A stretch of DNA of 46,986 bases from Lautropia mirabilis (GCA_945876565.1 CAMCOS010000019.1:1-46986), one strand, 5' to 3'; positions 17,138 to 26,021 are shown, numbered from the stretch's first letter. The notes: generated by a model not told the origin, from the letters alone. Numbers and translations: made by a program.

Positions 17138-18751
17138 ATGGATAAACCGTCATCTACCCCAAAGCTGAGTACACGACCGACCGCACCAAGGCAGCCTTCG
17201 TTGTCGGCGGGCGGCGATCGCTTGCGTCTGGATGATCATGAGATCTTGGTGCCACGTGATGCAGCTCATTTAAGGCGTCTGCAGCGAGCAGCCAAAGATG
17301 GCAAAGTGACACGTGTCACCAAGGGTCTGTATGCCAACGCTGTTGATCCCACGCAGACCTCTCCCGGCCAGCAGAGCCCGGTCGCCATGCTGGTTCAGCG
17401 AAACTGGCAAACGATCGCTCGACACCTTTACCCCGGTGCTGTGGTTTCGCACCGAAGCGCTCTGGAGGGAGGCCTCACCAGAGAACGTGACAAACAAGGC
17501 AATCTGCTCGAGCCCGTGGAGCTAGTGCTGACGGTGCCAACACAAGTTGCGCGGGTGCGTCGACTGCCGGGCCTGAGTTTGGTGTTACTGCCAGGACCAG
17601 GGTCGTTGCCCGGTGACCTGGCCTTGGGCACAACGGGCTTGTATTGGTCATCACGTGCGCGCATGCTCCTAGAGAACATGGTGTTGCTGGGCAAGGGAAG
17701 TCGCTCAGTTGGCAAGGCTGGTGTTGAGGAGAAGTTGGTCGAGATTCTAAATGCTGCTAGCGAGGATGCTCTAAACCGCTTGCGCGAGGATGCCCGGTTG
17801 ATCGCGCCCGCACTGCATGCCAATTTTGAGGATTTCAATCGGTTGGTGAGTGCGCTATTGGGGACTTATGCCAAAGGCGAGCTGAGCACTCGCAGTGGCA
17901 TGCTGTTGGTGGGTGGCACACCGGCTGACCGCGAGCGATTGGACCGTTTTGAAGCTCTTGCTGGCCACTTGAGGGCAACAGCGGTGCCGGATTGCCCAAA
18001 CGTGGCAGTGACTGATGTGGCACGCACGCACGCTGCATTTTTAGAGAGCTACTTTTCCAATTACGTCGAAGGCACTCGGTTTTCTGTCGAGCAAGCACAG
18101 GATATTGTCTTGCATGACCGAATTGTCAGGTCTCGCCCTAAAGACTCCCACGACATCCTTGGGGTGTTCAAGTTAATACTGCATCCTCACTTCAGGGCAA
18201 CGGTGCCAGCAGCTGCTGACATCGTGCAGGGACTTCAAGAAAGGCATCATTTGATGCTCAGCCGCAGGCCAGAGGCAAGCCCCGGAGAAATCAAAGAGGA
18301 GTCTAACTATGCGGGGCAAACTCGCTTTGTTGAACCAAAATTTGTCCGTAGCACGTTGCTAGAGGGCGCCAAACTGGCTTATTCCGTTCCAGAGGGCTTG
18401 GCGCGAGCCATTTTCTATGCGTTTTTGGTTTCAGAGGTTCATCCATTCAGTGACGGTAACGGTAGGCTCTCAAGGCTATTGATGAATGCCGAGCTTTCGC
18501 GTTTTGGGCGCACCCGCATCACAATCCCCACACTGTTTCACGAACAGTACGTCGATGCCCAGCGGGCTTTGTCGCGTCGTAACGACCCTGAACCCCTAAC
18601 CCGAGCGCTCGCTCGGATGGCCCAGTGGTCAGCGCTATTTGATTACGAGGATCTCGCTGCGACCCAACGCACCATGCAAGCCTGCCACGCTTTCGAAGAG
18701 AATCCGGTTCAGTTCAAGCTCTTGGCACCTGATGGGTCGGTGTTTGCGTAA
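17138..18751 (+). CDS. Fic-2: AbiEi-like N-terminus fused to canonical Fic domain
   Basis: A 537-aa protein. Residues about 38-200 resemble AbiEi-type regulators (HLRRLQRAAKDGKVTRVTKGLYAN, then ...AVVSHRSALEG..., then LVLTVP). The C-terminal half is a Fic/DOC domain with the full motif HPFSDGNGRLSR and catalytic H435. The inhibitory helix is SNYVEGTRFS with E311. This should be an active, self-inhibited AMP-transferase carrying its own DNA-binding domain on the same chain. No separate antitoxin gene lies next to it. The seven-site operator array upstream supports autoregulation. Confidence 0.87.
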   Translation: MDKPSSTPKLSTRPTAPRQPSLSAGGDRLRLDDHEILVPRDAAHLRRLQRAAKDGKVTRVTKGLYANAVDPTQTSPGQQSPVAMLVQRNWQTIARHLYPGAVVSHRSALEGGLTRERDKQGNLLEPVELVLTVPTQVARVRRLPGLSLVLLPGPGSLPGDLALGTTGLYWSSRARMLLENMVLLGKGSRSVGKAGVEEKLVEILNAASEDALNRLREDARLIAPALHANFEDFNRLVSALLGTYAKGELSTRSGMLLVGGTPADRERLDRFEALAGHLRATAVPDCPNVAVTDVARTHAAFLESYFSNYVEGTRFSVEQAQDIVLHDRIVRSRPKDSHDILGVFKLILHPHFRATVPAAADIVQGLQERHHLMLSRRPEASPGEIKEESNYAGQTRFVEPKFVRSTLLEGAKLAYSVPEGLARAIFYAFLVSEVHPFSDGNGRLSRLLMNAELSRFGRTRITIPTLFHEQYVDAQRALSRRNDPEPLTRALARMAQWSALFDYEDLAATQRTMQACHAFEENPVQFKLLAPDGSVFA

Positions 18752-18779
18752 ACCTAGCCATGGTCGCTGCGAGAGCAAG

Positions 18780-19239
18780 CATTCAAACTTCAGGGGTGTT
18801 TTTACGGCAGGCAGGCTGGCTGACGTCAGGTTTGAGGTGCGCGTGCAGTCCCTTTTGCATGCAATGACTGAGGACGTTGTTTATGCAAAAGCCATCAAGA
18901 GCGAGATCTGCGCACCCGTGTCGGTGAGTTCGTCAATCGCAAAACGACTTGACATTGATCAGGCAGCCACAGCACCTGCCGATCGAGACCTCGACAGTGT
19001 TGTGGACATGATGCTCGATGCAGTGAACTGTGCCCACGAGCCGCTGAATGCTGAGAAATTCTTTGGCTGACATGCCGCGCTCTTCCCCACGAGTTTCTCT
19101 AGTTTGGCGCAGATAACAGTTACTAACTGGCGGCATGAGGAGCATGGCCCGATGCAGATCATGTGTGGGCACATGCGTTTGGGTAACAAAGTACCCCCGG
19201 CAGGCGGATTCATCAACGCCTACCCGATTGAGTCTCAGT
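18780..19239 (+). pseudogene. Fic-3: remnant of a DUF4172-Fic protein
   Basis: The plus strand encodes the DUF4172 N-terminal region of a Fic protein: FTAGRLADVRFEVRVQSLL, AMTEDVVYAKAIKSEI, SSIAKRLDIDQAATAPADRD and VVDMMLDAVN...PLNAEKFFG. An in-frame TGA at about 19068-19070 stands where the family has Trp (FGWHAALFP). Reading continues as HAALFPTSFSSLAQ, then ITVTNWRHEEHGPMQIMCG, to a second stop. The first ~30 residues and the whole catalytic domain are missing. It is the third Fic relative in 4 kb. Confidence 0.75.
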
Positions 19240-19406
19240 GATTGTCAACCCAGTTTTCCACCACGAGATCGTCGAAACGCTAGAAGTAGTTACGTTATTG
19301 GTGACTAGCGCAACAAAAGCCCCGCCACCCAGCATGTATGACATAAAAAATAAAACATCATAAATACACTGCTACAATTTATAAAAATTTAAATATAACT
19401 TCTTAA
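19240..19406. promoter_or_regulatory. AT-rich promoter region of hipBA module 2
   Basis: An AT-rich stretch (19333-19406) precedes hipB-2. It contains the imperfectly related elements TGTATGACATAA and CATCATAAATACA (19335-19368), a possible weak dyad. No strong operator as in the other modules was found. Confidence 0.3.
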
Positions 19407-19763
19407 ATGAAATTCAATAGCCCCATTCCTCTGCCGGTTAACAGGAGTCTCGCCCGTTTGGGTGATGCGGTTTCGCGCGCTCGACGTCGCCGTCAATTCA
19501 CCCAGCAAGACCTAGCCTCCCGCATCGGCGCCTCGATCACGACCGTTCAGCGCATGGAGGCTGGCCACCCTGGTACAGCGATTGTGCACATTGCCAGGGC
19601 CTTGCAGGTATTCGGCGAACTCGACAAGCTTGATCAGATTCTTGATTTAGCACACGACCCAATTGGGCTCGTATTAAGCGACCAACAACTGCCTCAGCGT
19701 GTAAGACCACCTCGCAAGCTTACTGATTCAAAGCGAAACATCCAGGCTAAAGATAGGGGTTGA
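19407..19763 (+). CDS. hipB: HipB-like antitoxin, module 2
   Basis: A 118-aa HTH protein. The XRE domain spans about residues 14-75 (LARLGDAVSRARRRRQFTQQ, DLASRIGASITTVQRMEAG, then IARALQVFGELDKLDQIL). The basic C-terminal tail (RVRPPRKLTDSKRN) is typical of HipB partners. It ends 3 bp before the hipA-2 ATG, and AGGGGT near its stop serves as the hipA ribosome-binding site. Confidence 0.83.
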   Translation: MKFNSPIPLPVNRSLARLGDAVSRARRRRQFTQQDLASRIGASITTVQRMEAGHPGTAIVHIARALQVFGELDKLDQILDLAHDPIGLVLSDQQLPQRVRPPRKLTDSKRNIQAKDRG

Positions 19764-19766
19764 TCG

Positions 19767-21098
19767 ATGAACAAAGGGATCAACAAGCACGGTGTGATTC
19801 AGACATTGAATGCAGCACCACCTACACAGGTGGCTGTCGACATTTGCCTAGGCGATCGGCCAGAACCAATTGGGCGGCTAGTTTTTGTGCGTGATGGTCA
19901 GCGCGAGTTTTCTCAATTTGCCTATGCGCAATCATGGCTATCAGACACTGCGTTTTTTGATGTATCACCGGACTTGGCCAGCAGCTTGGGATATCAACTC
20001 AGAAAGCCCCTGACCCACAGTGATAGCCGATTCTTCTTGGCATTAGCCGACACAGAGCCAGACGCCTGGGGCAGACGCGTGATTGCCCGAGCTCACGCCA
20101 AGCGTCGAGCGTCCGATCCCACACTCAAGCCTCTGACGGCGTTTGACTACCTTGCAGCCGTTGACGATTTCAGCCGTGTCGGCGCACTGCGCTTGTGCGA
20201 GCACCCAGGCAACCACCTAACCGCTGACGACGGCCCACGCAAAACACCGCCATTACTCGAACTAGAAAAAATCCTTTACGCCTCTCGTGCCATCGAGCTG
20301 AATCAGGAGACAGCCGAGGATCTTGCTTATTTGCAGGGCAAAGCCACCTCTTTAGGAGGCATGCGCCCCAAGTGCACATTGCTTGATTCCGATGGTGCGC
20401 TATCACTAGGCAAGTTCCCAAGTATTGCTGATGAGCGCACAGTCACTAAAGCTGAAGTACTTGCCCTGGCACTGGCAAGTGCAGCTGGCATTGAAGCGGC
20501 CAATGCTCGTGTCGTGACTGTCGGAAAGCAAGCCGTGGCTGTCATCCGGCGGTTTGATCGAAATGCCAATGGCGGGCGCATCCCATACATGTCAGGTGCG
20601 ACGCTGTTGCAGGCTAGACGTGACGAAGACCGTTCTTACACCGAGTTGCTTGATGCCATGCGAGTCGTTTGTGACGATTATGTGACCGATGCACAGGAGC
20701 TATATAGGCGCATCGTTTTTAACCACCTGATCAATAACGTCGATGACCACCTACAAAACGTCGGGTTTCTACACACTCGGCCTGGCAAATGGAAGCTTGC
20801 GCCAGCGTTTGACGTCAACCCGTTCCCAGACAAGCTGCCTGAATCCAAGACTTGGCTAAGTCCAGACACAGGGCCAATCACTTCTATCAGACAGTTGATT
20901 GAATATGCGCCTTACTTTGAACTCACGACAGGCAAGTTGCACGAAATCATCTCCGACATGGTTGCTGCGTTGGATAAATGGAAGCTATTGGCGCAATCAG
21001 CATCGGTTGGCATGACAGCCACTGAGACCCATGCTTTTAAGCCCGCTTTTGAGGGCCCAGCCTTCAAAGAAGCAAAGGCTTGGCTGGGACAGGCCTAG
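19767..21098 (+). CDS. hipA: HipA-family kinase toxin, module 2
   Basis: A 443-aa HipA relative of usual length. Kinase features: SLGGMRPKCTLLDSDGALSLGKFPS (nucleotide-binding region; the G-G-M-R-P-K form is common in this subgroup), VIRRFDRN, the catalytic loop NHLINNVDDHLQNVGF and the metal-binding APAFDVNPF. The N-terminal region (PIGRLVFVRDGQREFSQFAY) matches the couple_hipA domain. All key residues are present. It differs clearly from modules 1 and 3, so it was probably acquired separately. Confidence 0.87.
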   Translation: MNKGINKHGVIQTLNAAPPTQVAVDICLGDRPEPIGRLVFVRDGQREFSQFAYAQSWLSDTAFFDVSPDLASSLGYQLRKPLTHSDSRFFLALADTEPDAWGRRVIARAHAKRRASDPTLKPLTAFDYLAAVDDFSRVGALRLCEHPGNHLTADDGPRKTPPLLELEKILYASRAIELNQETAEDLAYLQGKATSLGGMRPKCTLLDSDGALSLGKFPSIADERTVTKAEVLALALASAAGIEAANARVVTVGKQAVAVIRRFDRNANGGRIPYMSGATLLQARRDEDRSYTELLDAMRVVCDDYVTDAQELYRRIVFNHLINNVDDHLQNVGFLHTRPGKWKLAPAFDVNPFPDKLPESKTWLSPDTGPITSIRQLIEYAPYFELTTGKLHEIISDMVAALDKWKLLAQSASVGMTATETHAFKPAFEGPAFKEAKAWLGQA

Positions 21099-21250
21099 CG
21101 GGGCAACGACCAACCCCACAAACTGATCTGAATCAATCCCAGGGAACTTGTGTGACTGCTAACATTCCAACCATTGGGCGTCATACTAATCGTGCAACAC
21201 CAACGGCGTTGTATGCATCCCTACCTACCAATACTGTTTCTCGCGACACC

Positions 21251-21895
21251 ATGACAGACCAAGCCATCTCTACCTCACCAAGCCTGGCCCAGACATTCAA
21301 GCGCATCTTGACCGTTGCTACCCTTGGTTTGGCAGCACTCATGGCGGGTTGCTCCGAACGCTCACCTGACTGGCATCTGTATGAGGTCAGTGGCCACTTG
21401 CCAGATCTGGCGTTTGAGCTTCAGGCCGCTGGCGGCAAGACCATGACCGAGAAAGATCTCGCCGGCAAAACAGTGCTGATGTTTTTTGGGTATGCGAGCT
21501 GCCCGGATATTTGCCCAACCACCATGGCGCAACTGAGCGAGATCATGACCAACCTTGGTGATGAGGCCAAAGATGTGCGCATTGTGTTTGTTAGCGTTGA
21601 TCCTCACCGCGACACGCCAGATGTCTTGCAAGCCTATGTCGATGCTTTTAACCCCAATGCCATCGGGCTAACTGGCGATGAGCGCACCATCCGGCGCTTG
21701 GCACGTAAATACCGCATCGCCTATCAAATTGAAGCACCCAAGCCTGGGGACGACCCAGAGGTCTACAACGTCACCCACAGTCAGGGTGTCTATATCTTTG
21801 ACAACGAAGGCCAGATCCGATTGCTGGCATCAGACTCAGAAGACACGGCGGCTTTTACTGAGGATTTGAGAAAGCTGATTCGAATGACGAGTTAG
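21251..21895 (+). CDS. SCO1/SenC copper chaperone lipoprotein
   Basis: A 214-aa SCO-family protein. From the ATG at 21251 there is a lipoprotein signal (TLGLAALMAGC, lipobox cysteine), which supports this start over the longer open frame. The copper site is CPDIC plus the His in VTHSQGVYIF. SCO proteins deliver copper to cytochrome oxidase subunit II in the periplasm. No cox gene is adjacent, which is unusual. The last 289 bp are duplicated at 25698-25986. Confidence 0.9.
   Translation: MTDQAISTSPSLAQTFKRILTVATLGLAALMAGCSERSPDWHLYEVSGHLPDLAFELQAAGGKTMTEKDLAGKTVLMFFGYASCPDICPTTMAQLSEIMTNLGDEAKDVRIVFVSVDPHRDTPDVLQAYVDAFNPNAIGLTGDERTIRRLARKYRIAYQIEAPKPGDDPEVYNVTHSQGVYIFDNEGQIRLLASDSEDTAAFTEDLRKLIRMTS
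21607..21895 (+). repeat. 289-bp direct repeat, copy 1 (end of sco1)
   Basis: Aligns without gaps to 25698-25986, offset exactly 4091 bp. I count 8 mismatches, all in the last ~150 bp and all at third codon positions without amino-acid change. The repeat ends exactly at the TAG stop. Confidence 0.95.
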
Positions 21896-21908
21896 CAGTT
21901 TGAACGCG

Positions 21909-23210
21909 TCAAACTGGACTAGTTGGCTCAGTTCGATCGAAACATGGGGAGAGCATGGCCGGCGCAATGGCAACAATATCCTTGTCGCGAACGCCGTGCT
22001 GCTTAAACACCGCTTGCCAGCATGACACCTTTTCACGCATTCGATCGATTTCAGCTTTGGCATCTTGGTTAGACAGACCAAATACGGTTGACTGCGAGAG
22101 CAGGTTGTAGACACTGGCAATGCGTCCGTAAGATCCAGCTTCAAGAGCCAGATCTCGACGTTCAATCGAAATCAACGGCACTGGCACAATGTCATAGGCG
22201 GGTGATAGGCGCCATTGCCCATTCGTTTTAAGTAGCGCATGATTACGCGGGTGATCATCATTGTTGGTGACCATGGCGTTAAAAGCCATACGACGAAATA
22301 GCTCGCGTTGATCTTCCCTGGGATTTGAGGACCAGCGACGCAGCTCGTCTGCTAACAGCAGGTAAGACCAACGCTCTCTTCCAAGATACCCATCCTCGGC
22401 ATCAAGGACAGTTAGGCCTGACACCAAGCCAAAGCGCTCATACTTGGCTACATCAGGATTGAACAGTCGATCAAAACGCTCAAGCATCAAGACGTCCTGG
22501 CTCGCGACCTTCTCAATGCGTGTTGCACAAACATTTAGACCGGCTAGCCTGGCAAGTTCGAGCGTGGCATATTCGATGCGCTGCATGTTAAGCCTATCGC
22601 CCTTTTCTGGTAGTTTGGCAAGCCATATGCGGTGATTGTCCTCTACGGTTACCTTCGGTCGGGCACCGCCCATGCTGGTGCCTGGCTCGAGTTGTTCGAG
22701 AACTTCATGCAGAAGCGTGCCGCTGTCCTCTAGTTCTTGTGCTGCGGCAATCAGTGCTTCTAGGTTGTGTGTGCGATTAAACGCTCGAACAGTCGGTGGT
22801 GAGTTTGGCGTGACTGCGAAACATAGATTACCGGCACCATCGTCTGGACCATTGAGCAGATAGTCGAGTTCGCTGATTTCAGCTTCAGGTAAACCAAGCT
22901 TGGCTTGAATGACGCGACGACCCCATGCGTCAGCACTAGCGTCACGCAATACCCCTGGTATGCCTTTGAGCTTGGTGATCTCTCGAGGTTGGTTACTCAA
23001 CGGTAGGTTAAACGGATCAAGTGATACAGCGTTCTTGCGCTCGAGATACGAGCGACCATACTGAAAAACGCCCTGATAGCGATTTGTCGCCATCGTGCTC
23101 ACCCTTAAGACGCCACACACAGTCCATTCAAAAGTGTTGGGCAGCTGGATAAATGTGTAACAGCTCTGGGCTTGTGCGGTCGTAATGGTCTTAACTGTCG
23201 TAGCGGGCAT
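21909..23210 (-). CDS. hipA: HipA-family kinase toxin, module 3
   Basis: A 433-aa HipA relative. Features: couple_hipA-like region (VFQYGRSYLERKNAVSLDP), TSMGGARPKVTVEDNHRIWLAK, LMLERFDRLF, catalytic loop NAMVTNNDDHPRNHALL and metal-binding SPAYDIVP. It faces sco1 tail to tail (stops 13 bp apart) and follows hipB-3 by 11 bp. It belongs to the segment bounded by the sco1 repeats. The kinase residues are intact. Confidence 0.87.
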   Translation of the reverse strand: MPATTVKTITTAQAQSCYTFIQLPNTFEWTVCGVLRVSTMATNRYQGVFQYGRSYLERKNAVSLDPFNLPLSNQPREITKLKGIPGVLRDASADAWGRRVIQAKLGLPEAEISELDYLLNGPDDGAGNLCFAVTPNSPPTVRAFNRTHNLEALIAAAQELEDSGTLLHEVLEQLEPGTSMGGARPKVTVEDNHRIWLAKLPEKGDRLNMQRIEYATLELARLAGLNVCATRIEKVASQDVLMLERFDRLFNPDVAKYERFGLVSGLTVLDAEDGYLGRERWSYLLLADELRRWSSNPREDQRELFRRMAFNAMVTNNDDHPRNHALLKTNGQWRLSPAYDIVPVPLISIERRDLALEAGSYGRIASVYNLLSQSTVFGLSNQDAKAEIDRMREKVSCWQAVFKQHGVRDKDIVAIAPAMLSPCFDRTEPTSPV

Positions 23211-23221
23211 CTGGTGTCTAT

Positions 23222-23551
23222 TTAAAAATCATTATCGGGGACAGAGTGGCGAATACGCTTTGGTAGGCGCACGAGATCAAGCGTTTTGCCGTGCTCATCG
23301 AGATCTGGGTCTGCAAGCACACGAGCAGTCGGAAGCAGCCCAAGCGCCCATAGAACGCTCAGCACATTGCCAATCGCGACACCGGCATCGCCATTTTCTA
23401 GGCGACGAATGGTCTTCTCGCCCACGCCTGCCTTTTGTGCGAGTTCTGCCTGGAGCAAACGACGACGCTTGCGCGCGACGCGTACGTTCTCGCCGAGCTC
23501 TAGAGCAGCTCTGCTGACTTCGAATGGCATCGGGATCTTTTTTTCGGTCAT
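23222..23551 (-). CDS. hipB: HipB-like antitoxin, module 3
   Basis: A 109-aa XRE-type HTH protein (ALELGENVRVARKRRRLLQA, then ELAQKAGVGEKTIRRLENGD, then VLSVLWALGLL). The tail LVRLPKRIRHSVPDNDF is typical of this HipB subgroup. Its ATG abuts the perfect dyad at 23552-23584, so autoregulation is likely. It is divergent from abiEi, which has its own operators. Confidence 0.85.
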   Translation of the reverse strand: MTEKKIPMPFEVSRAALELGENVRVARKRRRLLQAELAQKAGVGEKTIRRLENGDAGVAIGNVLSVLWALGLLPTARVLADPDLDEHGKTLDLVRLPKRIRHSVPDNDF

Positions 23552-23584
23552 ATTTAACCATTATAAATATTTAATTGGTTAAAT
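23552..23584. promoter_or_regulatory. dyad operator of hipBA module 3
   Basis: ATTTAACCA (23552-23560) and TGGTTAAAT (23576-23584) are perfect 9-bp arms around 15 bp of AT-only DNA. The left arm touches the hipB-3 start codon. The stretch 23585-23782 shows no further feature. Confidence 0.65.
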
Positions 23585-23782
23585 CTAGCCTATTAATTAT
23601 AGCAAGAATCCTTGTAAAGTCACGCTGCCCCCTGCCTGTGACAATCCTGCTGGCCACAACGCCACGCACTCCTTTCAGACAGTTGAGGGGCAACGCTGCT
23701 ATTTCAAAAAATAGATAGGGCACTGATCAAGGAACTTTGGCGATATCTCCAATTCCCTAGATCTCATGCCTCGACCTCCTGT

Positions 23783-23925
23783 TGTTTGAAATATTTCTAG
23801 AAATTCACATTTAAATGTCGTTTTCTAAGAATATTTCAAACACTTACGCTCGGGACCTCTTGCCATTGTTTGAAATATTTGCGATAGTTCAGCTCACATG
23901 CAAGTTTCCGAAAATATTTCAATCA
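23783..23925. promoter_or_regulatory. paired inverted operators of abiE
   Basis: Four copies of TGTTTGAAATATT: 23783-23795 (forward), 23830-23842 (inverted), 23867-23879 (forward) and 23913-23925 (inverted, two mismatches, inside the abiEi coding start). They form two outward-to-inward pairs spanning 60 and 59 bp. AbiEi antitoxins are known to autorepress by binding inverted repeats, which this geometry matches. Confidence 0.75.
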
Positions 23926-24638
23926 AAAAGCTGCTGAGCAAGCTGGAGTGGGACACGCCATACGGCTGCCGCGACCTGCAGGCTCTAGGCTTACCTTCAA
24001 CTGCTGCAGCCCGCTTGGCCCAGTCAGGCTGGCTCAAGAGATTAGGACGTGGCGTATACCAGGTGCCAAACGCCAAACTGGACATGAACAAGGCATTGGC
24101 GTACCTGTCGCTCGAAGTTCCGGAGTTGCACGTTGGAGGGAAAACCGCCCTGGATTGGCGAGGGACACGCCACAACCTTGCACATCAAGAACGGTTGAAC
24201 TTATGGGGTCTAAAGGCGGGACGACTCCCAGCATGGTTTACCGAGCTGTTCAATATCACATACCAGTCAACCAGAATTTTTGACAGCACACTGCCCCAAG
24301 GGTTCGGTCTTGCACCACTTCCGGCAGGGAACCCGAAAGTAATGGTGTCCGTGCCGGAGAGAGCGTTACTCGAACTCTTCAGCGACACGGGCAAGCTTCA
24401 GTCACTGGAAGAGACATTGAACGTCGCGGAAAACGTTCGACACCTACGCCCTGATGTTCTTGAAACATTGTTGGCCCACACGACACGTGTAAAGGTAGTG
24501 CGGTTGGCCAAATCGTTAGCCGAGCGCCTTGAGCTACCCTGGCTTGAGATTGCCAAGAAACACAATGAACGACTCGGAAGTTCAAGTCGTTGGGTTGCTG
24601 TGACCCGGGACAAGAAAATTCTTCATCTCAAAAAATGA
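23898..24638 (+). CDS. abiEi: AbiEi-type antitoxin and autorepressor
   Basis: A 246-aa protein of the type IV AbiE system. The N-terminal winged helix (YGCRDLQALGLPSTAAARLA, then QSGWLKRLGRGVYQV) is followed by the AbiEi C-terminal domain with HVGGKTALDWRGT and VSVPERALLELFSD. AbiEi binds operator DNA and counteracts the AbiEii nucleotidyltransferase without direct complex formation. It is coupled to abiEii by an ATGA overlap. Divergent from hipBA-3. Confidence 0.88.
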   Translation: MQVSENISIKKLLSKLEWDTPYGCRDLQALGLPSTAAARLAQSGWLKRLGRGVYQVPNAKLDMNKALAYLSLEVPELHVGGKTALDWRGTRHNLAHQERLNLWGLKAGRLPAWFTELFNITYQSTRIFDSTLPQGFGLAPLPAGNPKVMVSVPERALLELFSDTGKLQSLEETLNVAENVRHLRPDVLETLLAHTTRVKVVRLAKSLAERLELPWLEIAKKHNERLGSSSRWVAVTRDKKILHLKK

Positions 24639-25555
24639 ATCCCACCTACGTACAAACGGTCAACCTGCTGTTGGATATCGCCCCCACCGTGTTTCAAACC
24701 CCTCGATTTGCAATGAAGGGAGGAACAGCACTGAACCTGTTCGTTCAGGACCTGCCACGGCTGTCAGTTGACATTGACGTCGTCTTCGTTAATCACCTGG
24801 CTGACAGGGTTACAGCCTTGGAAGAAATCGCCCTCGAGATCCAGCGCATTGAGGGAGCGACCGCCAAAATGGGCTATGAATCTCGAACCAGGAAAGTGCA
24901 TGGTGGCGATGAAGTGAAGCTTGACATCTTCAGCGCAGAAGCCGAAGTCAAGGTTGAAGTGAATTTCGTTTTTCGGGGAACAGTCCTGCCGGCACAAACA
25001 CGCTCACTGTCAGAAAAAACTCAAGCGCTGTTTTCCAAAAATATACAAATCCCAGTGCTCTCGCCCTCTGAACTCTATGGCAGCAAACTGGTTGCTGCAA
25101 TGGACAGACAGCATCCACGCGATTTTTTCGACGTTCTCAAGATGTACGAAAGCCATGGGTTGACTCAAGAAATTCTGGACTGCTTTGTGGTCTATTTGGC
25201 TGGTCACAACAGACCCGTGCATGAAGTCTTGTTTTCCAATCCTCAACCGATGGAAGAGACTTTCAAAAACGAGTTTGTAGGAATGACATCAGAGCCCATC
25301 AACCTAGATGCCCTACTCAATACCCAGCAACAATTGATGGCCGAACTTCCACAAGCGCTGACTCAAAACCACAGAAATTTCCTGCTGTCGCTGGTGCAAG
25401 CCAGACCGGACTGGTCACTTCTGCCGTTTAACCATTTGCAAGATATACCAGCCATCAAATGGAAGCTACAGAATTTGAGTAATCTGAAGTTAAAAAATCC
25501 GGCGAAATTCCGTTTCCAACGCGAAGAACTTGCGCAGCGATTTAAACACCAATAG
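24635..25555 (+). CDS. abiEii: AbiEii-type nucleotidyltransferase toxin
   Basis: A 306-aa protein starting at the overlap with abiEi; a longer frame from 24590 is rejected. It has the AbiEii motifs in order: FAMKGGTALNLF, LPRLSVDIDVVF (metal-binding aspartates), VLSPSELYGSKLVAAMDRQH and PRDFFDVLKMYE. AbiEii toxins transfer nucleotides (probably to tRNA in relatives) and give phage resistance by growth arrest. Both genes look intact. Confidence 0.9.
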   Translation: MNPTYVQTVNLLLDIAPTVFQTPRFAMKGGTALNLFVQDLPRLSVDIDVVFVNHLADRVTALEEIALEIQRIEGATAKMGYESRTRKVHGGDEVKLDIFSAEAEVKVEVNFVFRGTVLPAQTRSLSEKTQALFSKNIQIPVLSPSELYGSKLVAAMDRQHPRDFFDVLKMYESHGLTQEILDCFVVYLAGHNRPVHEVLFSNPQPMEETFKNEFVGMTSEPINLDALLNTQQQLMAELPQALTQNHRNFLLSLVQARPDWSLLPFNHLQDIPAIKWKLQNLSNLKLKNPAKFRFQREELAQRFKHQ

Positions 25556-25697
25556 CGACCAAGAACAGGCGGGGACCTAATTAGAGTCGTTCGCCTAGCC
25601 TAACCATTTCGAGTTTTCGGGGCACCAAGTCTGCGGAGTTGCAGTTCGATGGGCACACACTGATGGTTGGATCCAACAACGTCTGCAAAAGCATAAT

Positions 25698-25986
25698 CCG
25701 CGACACGCCAGATGTCTTGCAAGCCTATGTCGATGCTTTTAACCCCAATGCCATCGGGCTAACTGGCGATGAGCGCACCATCCGGCGCTTGGCACGTAAA
25801 TACCGCATCGCCTATCAAATTGAAGCACCCAAGCCCGGGGACGACCCAGAGGTCTACAACGTCACACACAGCCAGGGCGTCTATATCTTTGACAACGAAG
25901 GCCAGATCCGATTGCTGGCTTCAGACTCAGAAGACACAGCGGCTTTTACTGAGGATTTGAGAAAACTGATTCGCATGACGAGTTAG
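25698..25986 (+). pseudogene. 3' fragment of sco1 (289-bp direct repeat, copy 2)
   Basis: Encodes the last ~95 residues of the SCO protein (RDTPDVLQAYVDAFNPN to LIRMTS) and the stop, identical in protein sequence to copy 1. It lacks the signal peptide and the CPDIC copper site. An in-frame ATG at 25639 makes a 115-codon frame, but the upstream part is unrelated to SCO. It bounds the segment holding hipBA-3 and abiE. Confidence 0.92.
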
Positions 25987-26021
25987 GTGTCATCGTCATC
26001 CGTCGCATGGGTTAGTTCGGG

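Noticed and set aside
21080-21250. Longer sco1 start overlapping hipA-2
   Set aside because: The start at 21251 places a proper lipoprotein signal at the N-terminus.
25639-25697. In-frame ATG giving a longer protein with the sco1 fragment
   Set aside because: The upstream 20 codons are unrelated to SCO proteins and have no ribosome-binding site; probably chance.
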